Shown here in pieces: positions 27,151 to 36,565 of a stretch of DNA of 64,000 nt. Source of the stretch: Streptomyces inusitatus (GTDB taxonomy: Bacteria > Actinomycetota > Actinomycetes > Streptomycetales > Streptomycetaceae). The stretch's first letter is position 1. Every line of letters begins with the position of its first letter. The notes beneath the pieces were generated by a model that had not been told where the DNA came from, did no database searches, and was given only the letters and a program-made list of their open reading frames with translations. A program made the translations under genes and the position numbers. The stretch covers positions 269,685-333,684 of the forward strand of contig NZ_BMWG01000003.1 in assembly GCF_014651115.1 (NCBI RefSeq), written 5' to 3'.

Positions 27151-27393
27151 TTCATCAACTCTCCTTGCGGCGATCGCAGGCGTGTTTGGCGCGTCCGTGC
27201 CCGGCCTCGCAGACCTCCTGGGCCTGATGCGCACGCTCGGCTTCCGCCGCCTCACGCACCTCGCCTTACGGACCGCCGCCAACAGAACGATCCGCTGCCC
27301 GGAGGGGGCAGCCCGTACAGGATGCCCAAGCCTCTGGCTGTGACCCGCCCCGCCCTCTGCCTCCCACAGCCCCCGCAGCCCCGCCGCAAGCGG
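27151..27393. other. Gene-free stretch upstream of the padR operon
   Basis: I see no supported gene. A plus-strand open stretch runs through it, but its composition and lack of any recognisable motif suggest chance or a remnant. It ends at the palindromic operator at 27394. Confidence 0.4.
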
Positions 27394-27425
27394 CTATACA
27401 CACCATGTATACGCAGTGTGTATAG
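27394..27425. promoter_or_regulatory. Perfect inverted-repeat operator overlapping the padR promoter
   Basis: CTATACACAC (27394-27403) and GTGTGTATAG (27416-27425) are perfect 10-bp arms separated by 12 bp (CATGTATACGCA). The right arm carries a TATAGT -10-like hexamer (27421-27426) 7 nt before the ATG at 27434, so the repressor would cover the promoter. TATAC/GTATA-rich palindromes are typical PadR targets. Autoregulation of the whole padR-ABC operon is the straightforward inference. Confidence 0.8.
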
Positions 27426-27433
27426 TCCTCGGC

Positions 27434-27961
27434 ATGTCCATGGGTCACACACTGCTCGGGCTCCTGGAGTCCGGGCCGCGCCACGGTTATGACCTCAAGC
27501 GCGCCTTCGATGAGAAGTTCGGCCATGACCGGCCGGTCCATTACGGGCAGATCTACGCGACGATGTCGCGGCTGCTCAAGAGTGGGTTGGTGGCGATCGA
27601 TGGTGTGGAGTCGGGTGGTGGCGGGCCGGAGCGGAAGCGGTACGCGATCACTGAGGCTGGGATCAGTGATGTCGGGCAGTGGCTGGGGCGGCCGGAGAAG
27701 CCGCAGCCGTATCTGCAGTCGACGCTTTATACGAAGGTTGTGCTCGCCCTGGTCACGGGGCGGAGTGCGGCGGGTCTGCTGGATACGCAGCGGGCCGAAC
27801 ATCTGCGGATGATGCGCATTCTGACCGACCGCAAACGCGGCGGAGACTTCGCTGATCAGCTCATCTGCGACCACGCCCTGTTTCATATGGAAGCCGATCT
27901 GCGCTGGCTGGAGCTGACAGCCGCGCGTCTGGACCGGCTCGCTAAGGAGGTCGGCGCGTGA
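27434..27961 (+). CDS. PadR-family transcriptional regulator
   Basis: 175 residues. PadR winged helix: LLGLLESGPRHGYDLKRAFDE, then GQIYATMSRLLKSGLVA (recognition helix region) and the GPERKRYAITEAG wing. A C-terminal dimerisation domain (residues 95-170) contains the helical pair ending WLELTAARLDRL. I start at ATG 27434 because the earlier in-frame ATG (27416) lies inside the operator; no clear ribosome site precedes 27434, consistent with a leaderless mRNA. The TGA overlaps the GTG start of the ABC ATPase. It probably represses the exporter until a ligand, perhaps the exported drug, is bound. Confidence 0.92.
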   Translation: MSMGHTLLGLLESGPRHGYDLKRAFDEKFGHDRPVHYGQIYATMSRLLKSGLVAIDGVESGGGGPERKRYAITEAGISDVGQWLGRPEKPQPYLQSTLYTKVVLALVTGRSAAGLLDTQRAEHLRMMRILTDRKRGGDFADQLICDHALFHMEADLRWLELTAARLDRLAKEVGA

Positions 27962-28647
27962 GCGCGTACCCCGGTTCTCTTCTCTGGGCCCAGGATCTGC
28001 GGAAGGTCTATGGCCCCACACCCGCCCTCGACGGGGCGTCCTTCTCCGTTCGCGCGGGTGAGGTCGTGGCCGTGATGGGGCCGTCGGGGTCGGGGAAGTC
28101 GACTCTGTTGCACTGCCTGGCCGGGATCATCTCCCCGGACTCGGGGTCGATCGGCTATGGCGGTCAGGATTTGGCGACGATGTCGGACGCGCGTCGCAGT
28201 GCGCTGCGGCGGTCGGAGTTCGGTTTTGTGTTCCAGTTCGGGCAGCTGGTGCCGGAGCTGACGTGTACGGAGAATGTGGCGCTGCCGCTGCGGCTGGCGG
28301 GGGTCGGGCGGAAGGAGGCGCAGCGGGCCGCGCTGGAGTGGATGGCGCGGCTGGAGGTGGCCGAGGTCGGGGACAAGCGGCCGGGGGAGGTCTCGGGAGG
28401 GCAGGGGCAGCGGGTCGCGGTGGCGCGGGCGCTGGTGACGTCGCCGAGGGTGATTTTCGCGGACGAGCCGACGGGGGCGCTGGACTCGCTCAATGGGGAA
28501 CGGGTGATGCAGCTGCTGACGGACGCGTCGCGGGAGACCGATGCGGCGGTCGTCCTGGTGACGCACGAGGCCAGGGTGGCCGCATACTCGGACAGGGAAA
28601 TCGTTGTGCGTGATGGCAAGGTTCGAGACATGGCAGGCACGGTATGA
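27958..28647 (+). CDS. ABC transporter ATP-binding protein (MacB/LolD type)
   Basis: 229 residues with a complete nucleotide-binding domain: Walker A GPSGSGKST (near 41), Q-loop FQFGQLVPEL (near 92), signature VSGGQGQRVAVARAL (near 143, the first S being part of a slightly altered LSGGQ), Walker B VIFADEPTGALD (near 164), and H-loop VTHEARVA (near 201). It belongs to the FtsE/LolD/MacB group that works with FtsX-like permeases, here the next gene, to which it is joined by an ATGA overlap. It acts at the inner face of the membrane. Confidence 0.95.
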   Translation: MSAYPGSLLWAQDLRKVYGPTPALDGASFSVRAGEVVAVMGPSGSGKSTLLHCLAGIISPDSGSIGYGGQDLATMSDARRSALRRSEFGFVFQFGQLVPELTCTENVALPLRLAGVGRKEAQRAALEWMARLEVAEVGDKRPGEVSGGQGQRVAVARALVTSPRVIFADEPTGALDSLNGERVMQLLTDASRETDAAVVLVTHEARVAAYSDREIVVRDGKVRDMAGTV

Positions 28648-31055
28648 GTCAGCTCACGAAACCCCCTGTCGTCATGGTCACCGAGACCGATACCGACGGC
28701 GCGGGCGGGGTCCGGGGCTGGGTCAGGGAGCTGGCGCTGGGGCTGCGGTTCGCCGTCACCGGCGGCCGGCGTGGCTGGATACGCACGGCTCTGACCGCCT
28801 TCGGCGTGGGGCTGGGTGTGGCGATGCTGCTGGTCGCCTCGTCGATCCCGCAGATGCTGGAGAACCGCGATGGGCGCGGGGACGCCCGTCAGATCGCGAA
28901 GTACGACTCCGAGAAGGCGTCGGACCGCTCGTTCCTCTACTTCCCCAACAACACGGACTACCACGACATAACGGTGACCGGCATGCTCCTCCAGGCGGAG
29001 GGCAAGGGTGACATCGCGGCCCCGCCCGGTCTGACGGAGCTGCCGAAGCCGGGCGAGATGGCGGTCTCCCCCGCTCTCGCCGAGCTGCTGTCCTCTCCCG
29101 AGGGGGCGCTGCTGAAGGACCGGCTGCCGTACAAGATCACGGCCACGATCGGGGACACCGGTCTGACCGGGCCGAACGAGCTGGCCTATTACGCGGGCAC
29201 TTCCGCTCTCACGGAGGCGAGCGCGGGCGGGCGCTCCGAGGGCTTCGGCGGCGGGCCCCGCTTCAGCGAACCGCTCAACGGGATACTGCTGCTGATCGTC
29301 CTGATCGCCTTCATCGCCCTGCTGCTGCCGGTCGCGGTCTTCATCTCCAGCGCCGTGCGCTTCGGCGGCGAGCAGCGCGACCGCCGGCTGGCGGCGCTGC
29401 GGCTGGTGGGCGCGGACCGGTCGATGGCGAACAGGATCGCCGCGGGCGAGTCGCTGTGCGGGGCACTGCTGGGTCTGCTGGTGGGCGGTGGGCTGTTCAC
29501 GCTCGCCCGCCACTGGGCGAGCGAGGTCACGGTCTGGGACATCTCGGCGTTCCCCTCCGATCTCTCTCCGGCTCCGGCGCTGATCGCGCTGGTCGCCGTC
29601 GCCGTGCCGGCCGCCGCGATCGTGGTCACGCTCTTCACCCTGCGTTCGGTGTCGATCGAGCCGCTCGGTGTCGTACGGAACAGCACGCCGCGCACCCGCA
29701 AGGTGTGGTGGCGGGTGCTGATGCCGGTGCTCGGCCTGGTGCTGCTGCTGACGCAGACGGGCTCGATCTCGATGGGCGGCACCTCGATCAACTCGCTGCT
29801 GATCGGCGCGGGCGCGCTGATGGTGCTGGTGGGGATCACCGTGCTGCTGCCCTGGCTGGTCGAGGCCGTGGTGAAGCGGCTGGACGGCGGGCCGGTCGCC
29901 TGGCAGCTGGCGACGCGCCGGCTCCAGCTCAGCAGCGGTACGGCGGCCCGCGCGATCAGCGGCATCGTGGTCGCGGCGGCCGGGGCCATCGCGCTCCAGA
30001 CGCTCTTCAGCTCGGTGGAGGGCAACTTCATCAAGCCGACCGGGGCGGACACCGAGCAGGCCCATCTCCATGTTTCCTCGCAGGTCCGGGACGGGGCCGA
30101 GGCACGCGCCAAGCTCGGGCAGTACGCGGACTCCAGGGGCGTCGCCGGGCTGGTCGGGATCGTGGAGTCGACGGCCAACCAGACGGGGCCGAAACCGGCG
30201 GGCGAGGAGGAGTTCCTCTTCACGGCTCTCACGGTCGGCGACTGCGCGTCGCTGCGGCAGCTCGCGAAGCTGCCGTCCTGCGAGGACGGCGATGTCTTCA
30301 CCGTCGACAAGGTCGACAAATACGACCAGTACACGTACTACCCGCGTGCCGGGCAGAAGCTCTCGCTGGGCGGCAACCGGAACCACGGCGATGCCGGTGA
30401 GCAGCTGGCGTGGCAGATCCCCGCCGACGCCAAGAGGGTGAAGGCTCTCATCGACCCGTCCGGCGAGCGGACGGGCGGAGTGCTGGCCACCCCCTCCGCC
30501 GTGGATCTGGCGAAGCTGTCGAAGCCCTGGGCCACGGCCATGATCAAGCTGGACTTCAAGACGCCGAACGCCATGGAGCACGCGAGGAACGCGGTGGCCG
30601 AGCTGGCCCCGCCGCCCCAGCCGACCACCGTGCGGGAGATCGAGCTGAACGAGGTGAACGCGAAGTTCGCCGGTATCAGGACCGGTCTCCTCATCGGCGC
30701 GACGGCGACGATGGCACTGATCGCGGTCTCCCTGCTGGTCACCACGTTGGAACAGCTCCGGGACCGCAAGCGGCTGCTGGCGGTGCTGATGGCCTTCGGC
30801 GCCCGGCGCTCCACGCTCTGCTGGTCGGTGCTGTGGCAGACGGCCGTGCCGATCGGTCTCGGGCTGGCGCTCGCGACGGTCGGAGGGATGCTTCTCGGCC
30901 AGGTGCTGCTGCTGATGGTGGGAACGATCGCGACGGACTGGCTGGTCTTCCTGCCGATCATCGGGGTCGGGGCCGGGCTGATCCTGCTGATCACGCTGCT
31001 GAGCCTGCCGCCGCTGTGGCGGATGATGCGCCCGGACGGTCTGCGCTCGGAGTAG
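28644..31055 (+). CDS. FtsX-like ABC transporter permease
   Basis: 803 residues. One N-terminal membrane segment (AFGVGLGVAMLLVASSI) is followed by an extracytoplasmic region. A block of three helices (about 210-340, including ILLLIVLIAFIALLLPVAVFI) precedes a second half with a repeat of the same plan, ending in three helices (about 670-790). Two FtsX domains with EQRDRRLAALRLVGA and DRKRLLAVLMAFGA, the conserved cytoplasmic coupling helices, are clear. The family exports peptides, antibiotics or lipids by mechanotransmission. PadR control suggests a drug-inducible exporter. It ends 66 nt from the convergent hydrolase gene, with a palindromic terminator between. Confidence 0.92.
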   Translation: MSQLTKPPVVMVTETDTDGAGGVRGWVRELALGLRFAVTGGRRGWIRTALTAFGVGLGVAMLLVASSIPQMLENRDGRGDARQIAKYDSEKASDRSFLYFPNNTDYHDITVTGMLLQAEGKGDIAAPPGLTELPKPGEMAVSPALAELLSSPEGALLKDRLPYKITATIGDTGLTGPNELAYYAGTSALTEASAGGRSEGFGGGPRFSEPLNGILLLIVLIAFIALLLPVAVFISSAVRFGGEQRDRRLAALRLVGADRSMANRIAAGESLCGALLGLLVGGGLFTLARHWASEVTVWDISAFPSDLSPAPALIALVAVAVPAAAIVVTLFTLRSVSIEPLGVVRNSTPRTRKVWWRVLMPVLGLVLLLTQTGSISMGGTSINSLLIGAGALMVLVGITVLLPWLVEAVVKRLDGGPVAWQLATRRLQLSSGTAARAISGIVVAAAGAIALQTLFSSVEGNFIKPTGADTEQAHLHVSSQVRDGAEARAKLGQYADSRGVAGLVGIVESTANQTGPKPAGEEEFLFTALTVGDCASLRQLAKLPSCEDGDVFTVDKVDKYDQYTYYPRAGQKLSLGGNRNHGDAGEQLAWQIPADAKRVKALIDPSGERTGGVLATPSAVDLAKLSKPWATAMIKLDFKTPNAMEHARNAVAELAPPPQPTTVREIELNEVNAKFAGIRTGLLIGATATMALIAVSLLVTTLEQLRDRKRLLAVLMAFGARRSTLCWSVLWQTAVPIGLGLALATVGGMLLGQVLLLMVGTIATDWLVFLPIIGVGAGLILLITLLSLPPLWRMMRPDGLRSE

Positions 31056-31074
31056 CCGCACAAAGCAAGTAAAG

Positions 31075-31114
31075 GAGGAGGGGGTACGGGGAGAGCTCCC
31101 CGTACCCCCTCCTC
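31075..31114. terminator. Perfect 19-bp-arm palindrome: bidirectional terminator
   Basis: Arms 31075-31093 and 31096-31114 are perfect reverse complements with a 2-nt centre, containing GGGGGTACGGGGAG and its complement. It lies between the converging permease and hydrolase genes. There is no U-tract, as is common for Streptomyces terminators. Confidence 0.85.
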
Positions 31115-31121
31115 GGTGCTG

Positions 31122-32024
31122 CTACGGGACCTCGGACCGCGCCGCGTCCTGGATCACCCGTGTCACCAGATCGGGGTGGGACATCATCGACACGTGCGAG
31201 GACTCGATCTCGACGGTGCGCGAGCCGGCCCGCTCGGCCTCGAAGCGCTCCAGATCGGGGGCGATCGCCTTGTCGTTCTTCGACACGACGAACCAGGACG
31301 GGATGGTCTTCCAGGCCGCCGCCGTCGCCTCCTCGGCGAATCCGGCCGCCGCGACGGGCCGCTGTTCGGCCGCCATCACCCGGGTCTGCTCCTCGGGGAG
31401 GTCGGCGGCGAAGACGGCGTGGAACTTGTCCGTCTTGATGTAGAGGTCGGTGCCGCTGCCGTTGGCATCGGTGTACGGGACGGGGTTCAGGGCCGGTGCC
31501 AGTTCGCTGCCCGGGAACTTGGACGACAGCCCCTCGGGGGACTCGCCGATGTCCGGCATGAAGGCGGAGACGTACACCAGCGCCTTGACGTTGGGGTTCC
31601 CGGCGGCGGCCTGGCTGATGACCGCGCCGCCGTAGGAGTGCCCGGCGAGCACGATCGGGCCCTCGATCGACTTCAGGACCGAGGCCACGTAGGTTGAGTC
31701 GTTGCTGACGCCCCGCAGCGGGTTCGGCGGGGCCACCACCTTGTAGCCGCGGTGCTGGAGCCGCTCGACCACGTCGTTCCAGCCGGAGGCGTCGGCGAAC
31801 GCGCCGTGCACCAGGACCACCGTCGGCCTGACCCGGTCGCCGGTGCCTTCGGGGGTTTCCTGGTCCTCGGGGCCGGCGACGGCGGGGCCGGCCGCGAACA
31901 GGGCGGCGGTCGCGACGAGGGCGAGCGCGCCCGTACGGGAGAGTCCGCGGCGGCGGCGCGGCCCCGGGGAGCCGGATCCGGCTCCGGCTCCGGAGGAGGA
32001 AGCGGGCAGGGAGGACACAGCCAT
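31122..32024 (-). CDS. Secreted alpha/beta hydrolase
   Basis: About 300 residues from ATG 32024. The N-terminus is RRRR followed by a hydrophobic segment TGALALVATAALFAAGPAVAG, a signal peptide with a probable cleavage at AVA-G. The hydrolase fold shows VVLVHGAFADASGW (oxyanion loop), nucleophile elbow GHSYGGAV and a late ESSHVSMMSHPD with the catalytic His. This is the EstC/salicylate-esterase-like group with a small cap. An in-frame upstream extension to 32147 is possible but lacks a ribosome site. The substrate is not readable. It stands alone between convergent and tandem neighbours. Confidence 0.85.
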   Translation of the reverse strand: MAVSSLPASSSGAGAGSGSPGPRRRRGLSRTGALALVATAALFAAGPAVAGPEDQETPEGTGDRVRPTVVLVHGAFADASGWNDVVERLQHRGYKVVAPPNPLRGVSNDSTYVASVLKSIEGPIVLAGHSYGGAVISQAAAGNPNVKALVYVSAFMPDIGESPEGLSSKFPGSELAPALNPVPYTDANGSGTDLYIKTDKFHAVFAADLPEEQTRVMAAEQRPVAAAGFAEEATAAAWKTIPSWFVVSKNDKAIAPDLERFEAERAGSRTVEIESSHVSMMSHPDLVTRVIQDAARSEVP

Positions 32025-32165
32025 GGCTGGCTCGTTTCTGCTGGGGGAAGGCTGTCGGTCCTCAGCGTTGGCGAGTCCCGGCGGCCCCGCGCGCCCCACG
32101 GAGCGGGAGAGTGAAACGGCCCCCGCGTCCGGGTGACGCCACCACACCGAGGGAGGGCGGCGGCC

Positions 32166-34010
32166 TCAGGGCCCGCGCAGCTCCTCGGGGCAGGGGGTCC
32201 CGCGCGAGATGCCGTACGGGGCCGCCAGCCGGTACTCCCCGGCCCGGGGCGCGACCAGTTCGGTCCACTCGTCGCCCTGCGCGTCCTCCTCGGCCTTGAG
32301 GAGACAGCCGTCCAGGTTCACGAAGGATCTCGGCTCGCTCTCCCCGCGAAGCTTGGACTCCTCCGTCTCCTCCGGTACGCGCACCTTCTCGCCGTCCGCG
32401 TCCACCAGGCCCAGCCAGGGCGAGTACGGCACACGGATCATGACCCGGCCCGGCTTGTCCACCTTGATCCGCACCTGGTCGGCGGCGGCCCGCTGGACGA
32501 CGGCGGGCGGGTCGGCCATCGGCTGGGGGTCGCGGACCGCGAAGAGCTGCCAGTTCTCGTCGGACCAGATCCGGTCCAGATACGGCAGCCCCTGGCTCAC
32601 CAGCTCCGCCTCCGCGCGCCCGCCGGTGTCGGGCGGACCCTCCGGCAGGACGACGTAATGCACCGCCCACCGGTCCAGCCAGGCCCGGTAGTCGGCGGAG
32701 CCCAGCGGGGTCTCCTTGTCGTAGAAGATCGGGTTCCGCTCCATGTCGGCCTGGCGGTTCCAGCCGCGGGCCAGATGGAAGTACGGCGAGAGCGCGGACG
32801 CCTCCCGATGGCTGCTCGCGGGGACCACCTCGACCCGGCCGCGCTCGGCCTTGACATCCTGGAGCTTGTCGACCAGCGGGGCCAGCTCGAACGTCCAGGA
32901 CGCCGTCGGGGCCGTCCGCACGATGTCGTCCACGGCCTTGAAGCCGATCCAGAAGTTGAGCCCCGCGAAGGCGAGGACGAGCGCGTACCACTTCCGGGAG
33001 CGGCGGACGGTGTACGGCAGGGCGGCCAGCAGCGCCACCCCGGCGAAGAGCATCGGCAGCCGCGAGATGTTCGAGCCGATCTGGGAGTCGATGACCCAGG
33101 TCAGCAGGGTCGCGACGGAGTAGAAGGCGGCCCCGACCCGGACCGTGCGCCACTCCTTCGGCACCAGCAGAAGGACCGCGATCCCGAAGACGAGAGGGAG
33201 CGAGGTCGATCCGAAGGACATCGGCTGGGTCCCGGAGAAGGGGAACAGCCAGGAGGAGAGCGCCACGACCGCGACCGGCGGCAGGCCCAGGACGTACGCC
33301 CCCGGCCTGCGCCCGGTGAGGAAGAGCGCGGCGGCCACCACACCGACGAAGAGCCCGGCGACCGGGCTGGAGGCCGTGGCGAGCGCCGCGAGGACGGCGG
33401 TCACGGCCGCCTTCGCCCAGCGCCTGTGCAGCCAGAGGTAGGGCCAGCAGAAGAAGGCCGCGACCGCGCCCACCGCGAACATCATGCCGAGGCCGAAGGT
33501 GACCCGGCCGGAGAGCGCGTTGCAGAGGAAGGCGAAGACCCCGGCGAGCGAGCAGGCGAGCGGATTCCGCACGGCCCGTATCCGGACCAGGATCAGCGCG
33601 GTCAGCGCCGCCGAGGCCGTGCCCGCGAGCATCATGGTCGGCCGGACGCCGATCAGGGACATCAGATACGGCGAGACGACGCTGTACGAGACGGGGTGCA
33701 TCCCGCCGTACCAGGCGAGGTTGTACGCCGAGTCGGGATGGCGGCCGACGAACTCGGTCCAGGCGTCCTGGGCCGCCAGATCGCCCCCGCTGTTGGCGAC
33801 GAAGAGAAACCAGAGCACATGGGTGAGCGCCGCTGCCACGGTCGTGACCAGCACGGGACGGCGGGTGGCACGGTCCCGGAGGTCGGCGGCGGCCTCTCGC
33901 ACACGGCCGCGCCCCCCGTCCCCCGGGTCCGAGCCGGCGGAGGACAGATCGGGGCGCGGTCCCGTACGGGTGCTGTGGCCGTCCGTCCGGACCGGCTCAG
34001 CGGTGCTCAC
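32166..34010 (-). CDS. Large polytopic membrane protein, possibly GT-C-like
   Basis: 614 residues from GTG 34010, preceded by GGGGAGAGAG. A charged N-terminal tail (about 50 residues) precedes about ten hydrophobic segments between residues 55 and 345. A 250-residue soluble C-terminal domain follows (ASWTFELAPLVDKLQDVK onward, ending CPEELRGP). An early loop carries DAWTEFVGRHPDSAYNLAWYGGMHP, resembling the first extracytoplasmic loop of GT-C glycosyltransferases, where acidic residues are catalytic. I infer an envelope polysaccharide or lipid-linked sugar role only from this layout. The family is not firmly recognised. It lies downstream of the D,D-carboxypeptidase gene behind a terminator. 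Confidence 0.75.
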   Translation of the reverse strand: MSTAEPVRTDGHSTRTGPRPDLSSAGSDPGDGGRGRVREAAADLRDRATRRPVLVTTVAAALTHVLWFLFVANSGGDLAAQDAWTEFVGRHPDSAYNLAWYGGMHPVSYSVVSPYLMSLIGVRPTMMLAGTASAALTALILVRIRAVRNPLACSLAGVFAFLCNALSGRVTFGLGMMFAVGAVAAFFCWPYLWLHRRWAKAAVTAVLAALATASSPVAGLFVGVVAAALFLTGRRPGAYVLGLPPVAVVALSSWLFPFSGTQPMSFGSTSLPLVFGIAVLLLVPKEWRTVRVGAAFYSVATLLTWVIDSQIGSNISRLPMLFAGVALLAALPYTVRRSRKWYALVLAFAGLNFWIGFKAVDDIVRTAPTASWTFELAPLVDKLQDVKAERGRVEVVPASSHREASALSPYFHLARGWNRQADMERNPIFYDKETPLGSADYRAWLDRWAVHYVVLPEGPPDTGGRAEAELVSQGLPYLDRIWSDENWQLFAVRDPQPMADPPAVVQRAAADQVRIKVDKPGRVMIRVPYSPWLGLVDADGEKVRVPEETEESKLRGESEPRSFVNLDGCLLKAEEDAQGDEWTELVAPRAGEYRLAAPYGISRGTPCPEELRGP

Positions 34011-34174
34011 TGCGACTCTCTCCCCGTCTTCCCGTCCAGGTGCTGGTCATGCCGCCGGGTGGGTGTCGGTATGGGCGTGGTGGTGGATTCGATCCGTGGA
34101 TCCGTGGATCCGTGCCGTGCGCCGCCGCCCTCCAGGACGTGTTCGGGCGCTCTTCAGTTGCCCGGACGCTAACA

Positions 34175-34206
34175 CGAGGGCGTCCCGGGGATCCGGGACG
34201 CCCTCG
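34175..34206 (-). terminator. Terminator of the D,D-carboxypeptidase gene
   Basis: Perfect 14-bp arms (34175-34188 and 34193-34206; CGAGGGCGTCCCGG and its complement) with a 4-nt loop lie 68 nt after the carboxypeptidase stop and before the next minus-strand start. Confidence 0.8.
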
Positions 34207-34273
34207 CACCCGGCCGGAAGAGGGCCGGTATCACCGCTCGGAGCGGTAGGCGGGTCAGCGAGCGGGAGGCGGG

Positions 34274-36565
34274 TCAGCCGACCCGGGTCAGCTTCTCGCC
34301 GAAGCCGGGCTCCGCCATGTCCCGCTGGAGCGCGACCGGCGCGGAGACCAGGCCGGGGCCGGTCCCGACGGAGATACGGCCGATCTCGTCCCCGGCCGCC
34401 CCGCTGCCCGGGACGGTCTTGCCGCCGCCGTCGATGGTCAGCCTGACCTCATGACCGGCCCAGCCGATGGCCTTCAGATCCTTGGTGGCGACGACCGGGG
34501 TGACCCCGCCGAGACCGTTGTCGATCCGGCCGACGACATCGCCCTTCCTGACCACGGTGGCCGAGGTCAGAGCCTCCTGGGCCTTCTCGATGACCCGGAT
34601 GCTGTGGGTGACCGCCAGCTCCACCTTGGCTGTCAGGTTCGGGGCGTCCTGGATGCCCAGGGTGACCCCGAGGATGCGGCGGTCCTTGCCGTCGACCGGC
34701 ACCTGGGCGGCCCAGAGGAGATTGCCGCCGGCCGGGGTGGAGGAGCCGGTCTTGATGCCGCCGATGCCGGCCTTCAGCAGCGCCCGGCCATTGCCGTTGT
34801 AGATCGTCTCGCCGAGGGTGGGAATCTCGACGTGCGGGGTGTCGACTATCGAGCGGAAGACGTCGTTCTTCATCGCGGCCTTGGCCAGTTTGAGCTGGTC
34901 CTGCGGGGTCGAGACGGTGGTCTTCGACAGACCGCTCGGGTCGGTGTAGACCGTGTCCTTCATCCCGAGGTCCTTGGCGGCGGCGTTCATCTTCGCCACG
35001 AACGCCTTCTCGGATCCCGCGTCCCAGCGGGCGAGCAGCCGGGCCACATTGTTCGCGGAGGAGATCATCAGCATCTCCAGCATCTCCCGCTGGGTGTACT
35101 GCTGGCCCTCCTCGACGGGCTCGACGGACTCTATGTCCTCGCCCTTCTCGTACTCCTCGTCCGCGCGCCGGTCGATGGTGATCTTCTCCCCGACCTGCTT
35201 GCCGGTGAGGGGGTGGTCCCTGAGGATCAGATACGCCGTCATCGTCTTGGTGACGCTCGCGATCGGCGCGGGCTTCTGCGCGCCGTACGTGGCGACCATG
35301 CCGACGCCCTCGACCTCCACCGCGCCCTGGCCCTCGCCGGGGAACGGCAGACCGAGCTTGCCCCCCTCGAAGGTGAAGGACGGGTCGACGGAGAGCGTCA
35401 TCCGGGGCTCGGGCAGCGGGCGCATCACCTGCACGACCGCGAAGGCGACCAGCAGGAGCAGCACGAGCGGCGTCCAGATCTTGACCCGGCGCAGCGCCGA
35501 ACGGACCGGGGTGTCCGGGGTGTTCGTCAGCTGGGCGAGCAGGTCCAGCGGGGGCTGCGGCGGCAGCGGCTGCTGGCTGGTCCGCTCGGCCTCCGCGAGG
35601 CCGGTGGGCCCTGCGGGTCCCGCGGGACCGGCGGGGCTCGCGGGGCCCTGGGGCCGGTCCTCGGAGGCGCGCGCCGGGGCCGAGGCGGCGGCCGGGGCGG
35701 CCGGGGTGTCCTTGCGGCCCCAGGACGCCGTCCGCACGTCCTCGTCACCGCGCAGCGGTACGAAGGTGCTGGGCCGCTCCGCCGGGGTTTTCCGGGCCGG
35801 GTTGGACTCGGTGCGCGGGGCGGGCGGGATCTTCAGCGCCCGGGTGGGGCTGTCGTCGGCGGGCTCGGGCTTGGTGATGGCCTTGAAGGCCGTGGTGGGG
35901 TGGTCGACCTCGTCGTCGTCGGCCTTGGCGGCGGCCTTGTCGGCGTCGGCGTCGGCATCTTTGTCCGCCTTGGCCGGAGGCTTGGCCGGGGCGGCGGCCG
36001 GAGCCTTGTCCACGTCCTTGACGGGAGCCTTGGCCGACTCCTTGGCCGACTCCTTCTTCGGGGCCGGGTCCTCGCCGGACGCCTTGTCCTCGTCGTCCTC
36101 GTCCGTATCGGCCTTCACGGCGGGGACAGCGATGGTCTCGCCGTCCTTGGCGCCGGCGTCCCCGGCGTCCTCTTCGGCACCCGTGTCCGCGTCGGCGTCG
36201 GCGGGCTTCGCAGGAGCCCCCACCTTCACCTCGGGCAGCAGCGCCGTCTCCTCGGCCGCCGACTCGGCCGCCGTCTCGGGCAGTGCGGCGGTCTCGTCGG
36301 CGGGGTCCGAGCCCTCACCTTCGCCGTCCGGCTCCTCGTCGGCGGAGGCGACCCACGCCGCCACCGCGGACCGGAGCTGCTTGTCCTTCTCCACCGACCC
36401 GGTCTCGGTGCCCGGTTCGGGCCGCCCTCCCCCGGAGGACGCCGGCTGATCCACACCCGATGACCCCGCCCGGCCCAGCACGGCGACACGCGGTTCGTGT
36501 TCGCCTGAAGCCGTCTCCCCCGACGACTTCCGCTGCTCCGACCTGTCGGGGGACTCGCCCGCCAC
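34274..36565 (-). CDS. D-alanyl-D-alanine carboxypeptidase (PBP5/DacA type) with long disordered cytoplasmic region
   Basis: About 763 residues. The first 400 are low-complexity, rich in Ala, Pro, Asp, Glu and Lys, presumably cytoplasmic and disordered. One membrane segment (WTPLVLLLLVAFAVVQVM, near 405) is followed by the penicillin-binding domain: SVTK (SxxK), SAN (SxN, in MISSANNVARLL) and KTG (GGIKTGSS), all three intact, and a C-terminal beta domain. It trims terminal D-Ala from peptidoglycan stem peptides. GTG 36565 is preferred because GGAGGAGG lies 4-5 nt upstream; ATG 36586 in frame would place that site inside the gene. It is divergent from the GPP34 gene. Confidence 0.9.
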   Translation of the reverse strand: MAGESPDRSEQRKSSGETASGEHEPRVAVLGRAGSSGVDQPASSGGGRPEPGTETGSVEKDKQLRSAVAAWVASADEEPDGEGEGSDPADETAALPETAAESAAEETALLPEVKVGAPAKPADADADTGAEEDAGDAGAKDGETIAVPAVKADTDEDDEDKASGEDPAPKKESAKESAKAPVKDVDKAPAAAPAKPPAKADKDADADADKAAAKADDDEVDHPTTAFKAITKPEPADDSPTRALKIPPAPRTESNPARKTPAERPSTFVPLRGDEDVRTASWGRKDTPAAPAAASAPARASEDRPQGPASPAGPAGPAGPTGLAEAERTSQQPLPPQPPLDLLAQLTNTPDTPVRSALRRVKIWTPLVLLLLVAFAVVQVMRPLPEPRMTLSVDPSFTFEGGKLGLPFPGEGQGAVEVEGVGMVATYGAQKPAPIASVTKTMTAYLILRDHPLTGKQVGEKITIDRRADEEYEKGEDIESVEPVEEGQQYTQREMLEMLMISSANNVARLLARWDAGSEKAFVAKMNAAAKDLGMKDTVYTDPSGLSKTTVSTPQDQLKLAKAAMKNDVFRSIVDTPHVEIPTLGETIYNGNGRALLKAGIGGIKTGSSTPAGGNLLWAAQVPVDGKDRRILGVTLGIQDAPNLTAKVELAVTHSIRVIEKAQEALTSATVVRKGDVVGRIDNGLGGVTPVVATKDLKAIGWAGHEVRLTIDGGGKTVPGSGAAGDEIGRISVGTGPGLVSAPVALQRDMAEPGFGEKLTRVG

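Noticed and set aside
28164..31061. 965-aa minus-strand frame opposite the ABC transporter
   Set aside because: Antisense to two well-defined genes with Walker and FtsX motifs; composition is Arg/Gln/His-rich shadow sequence.
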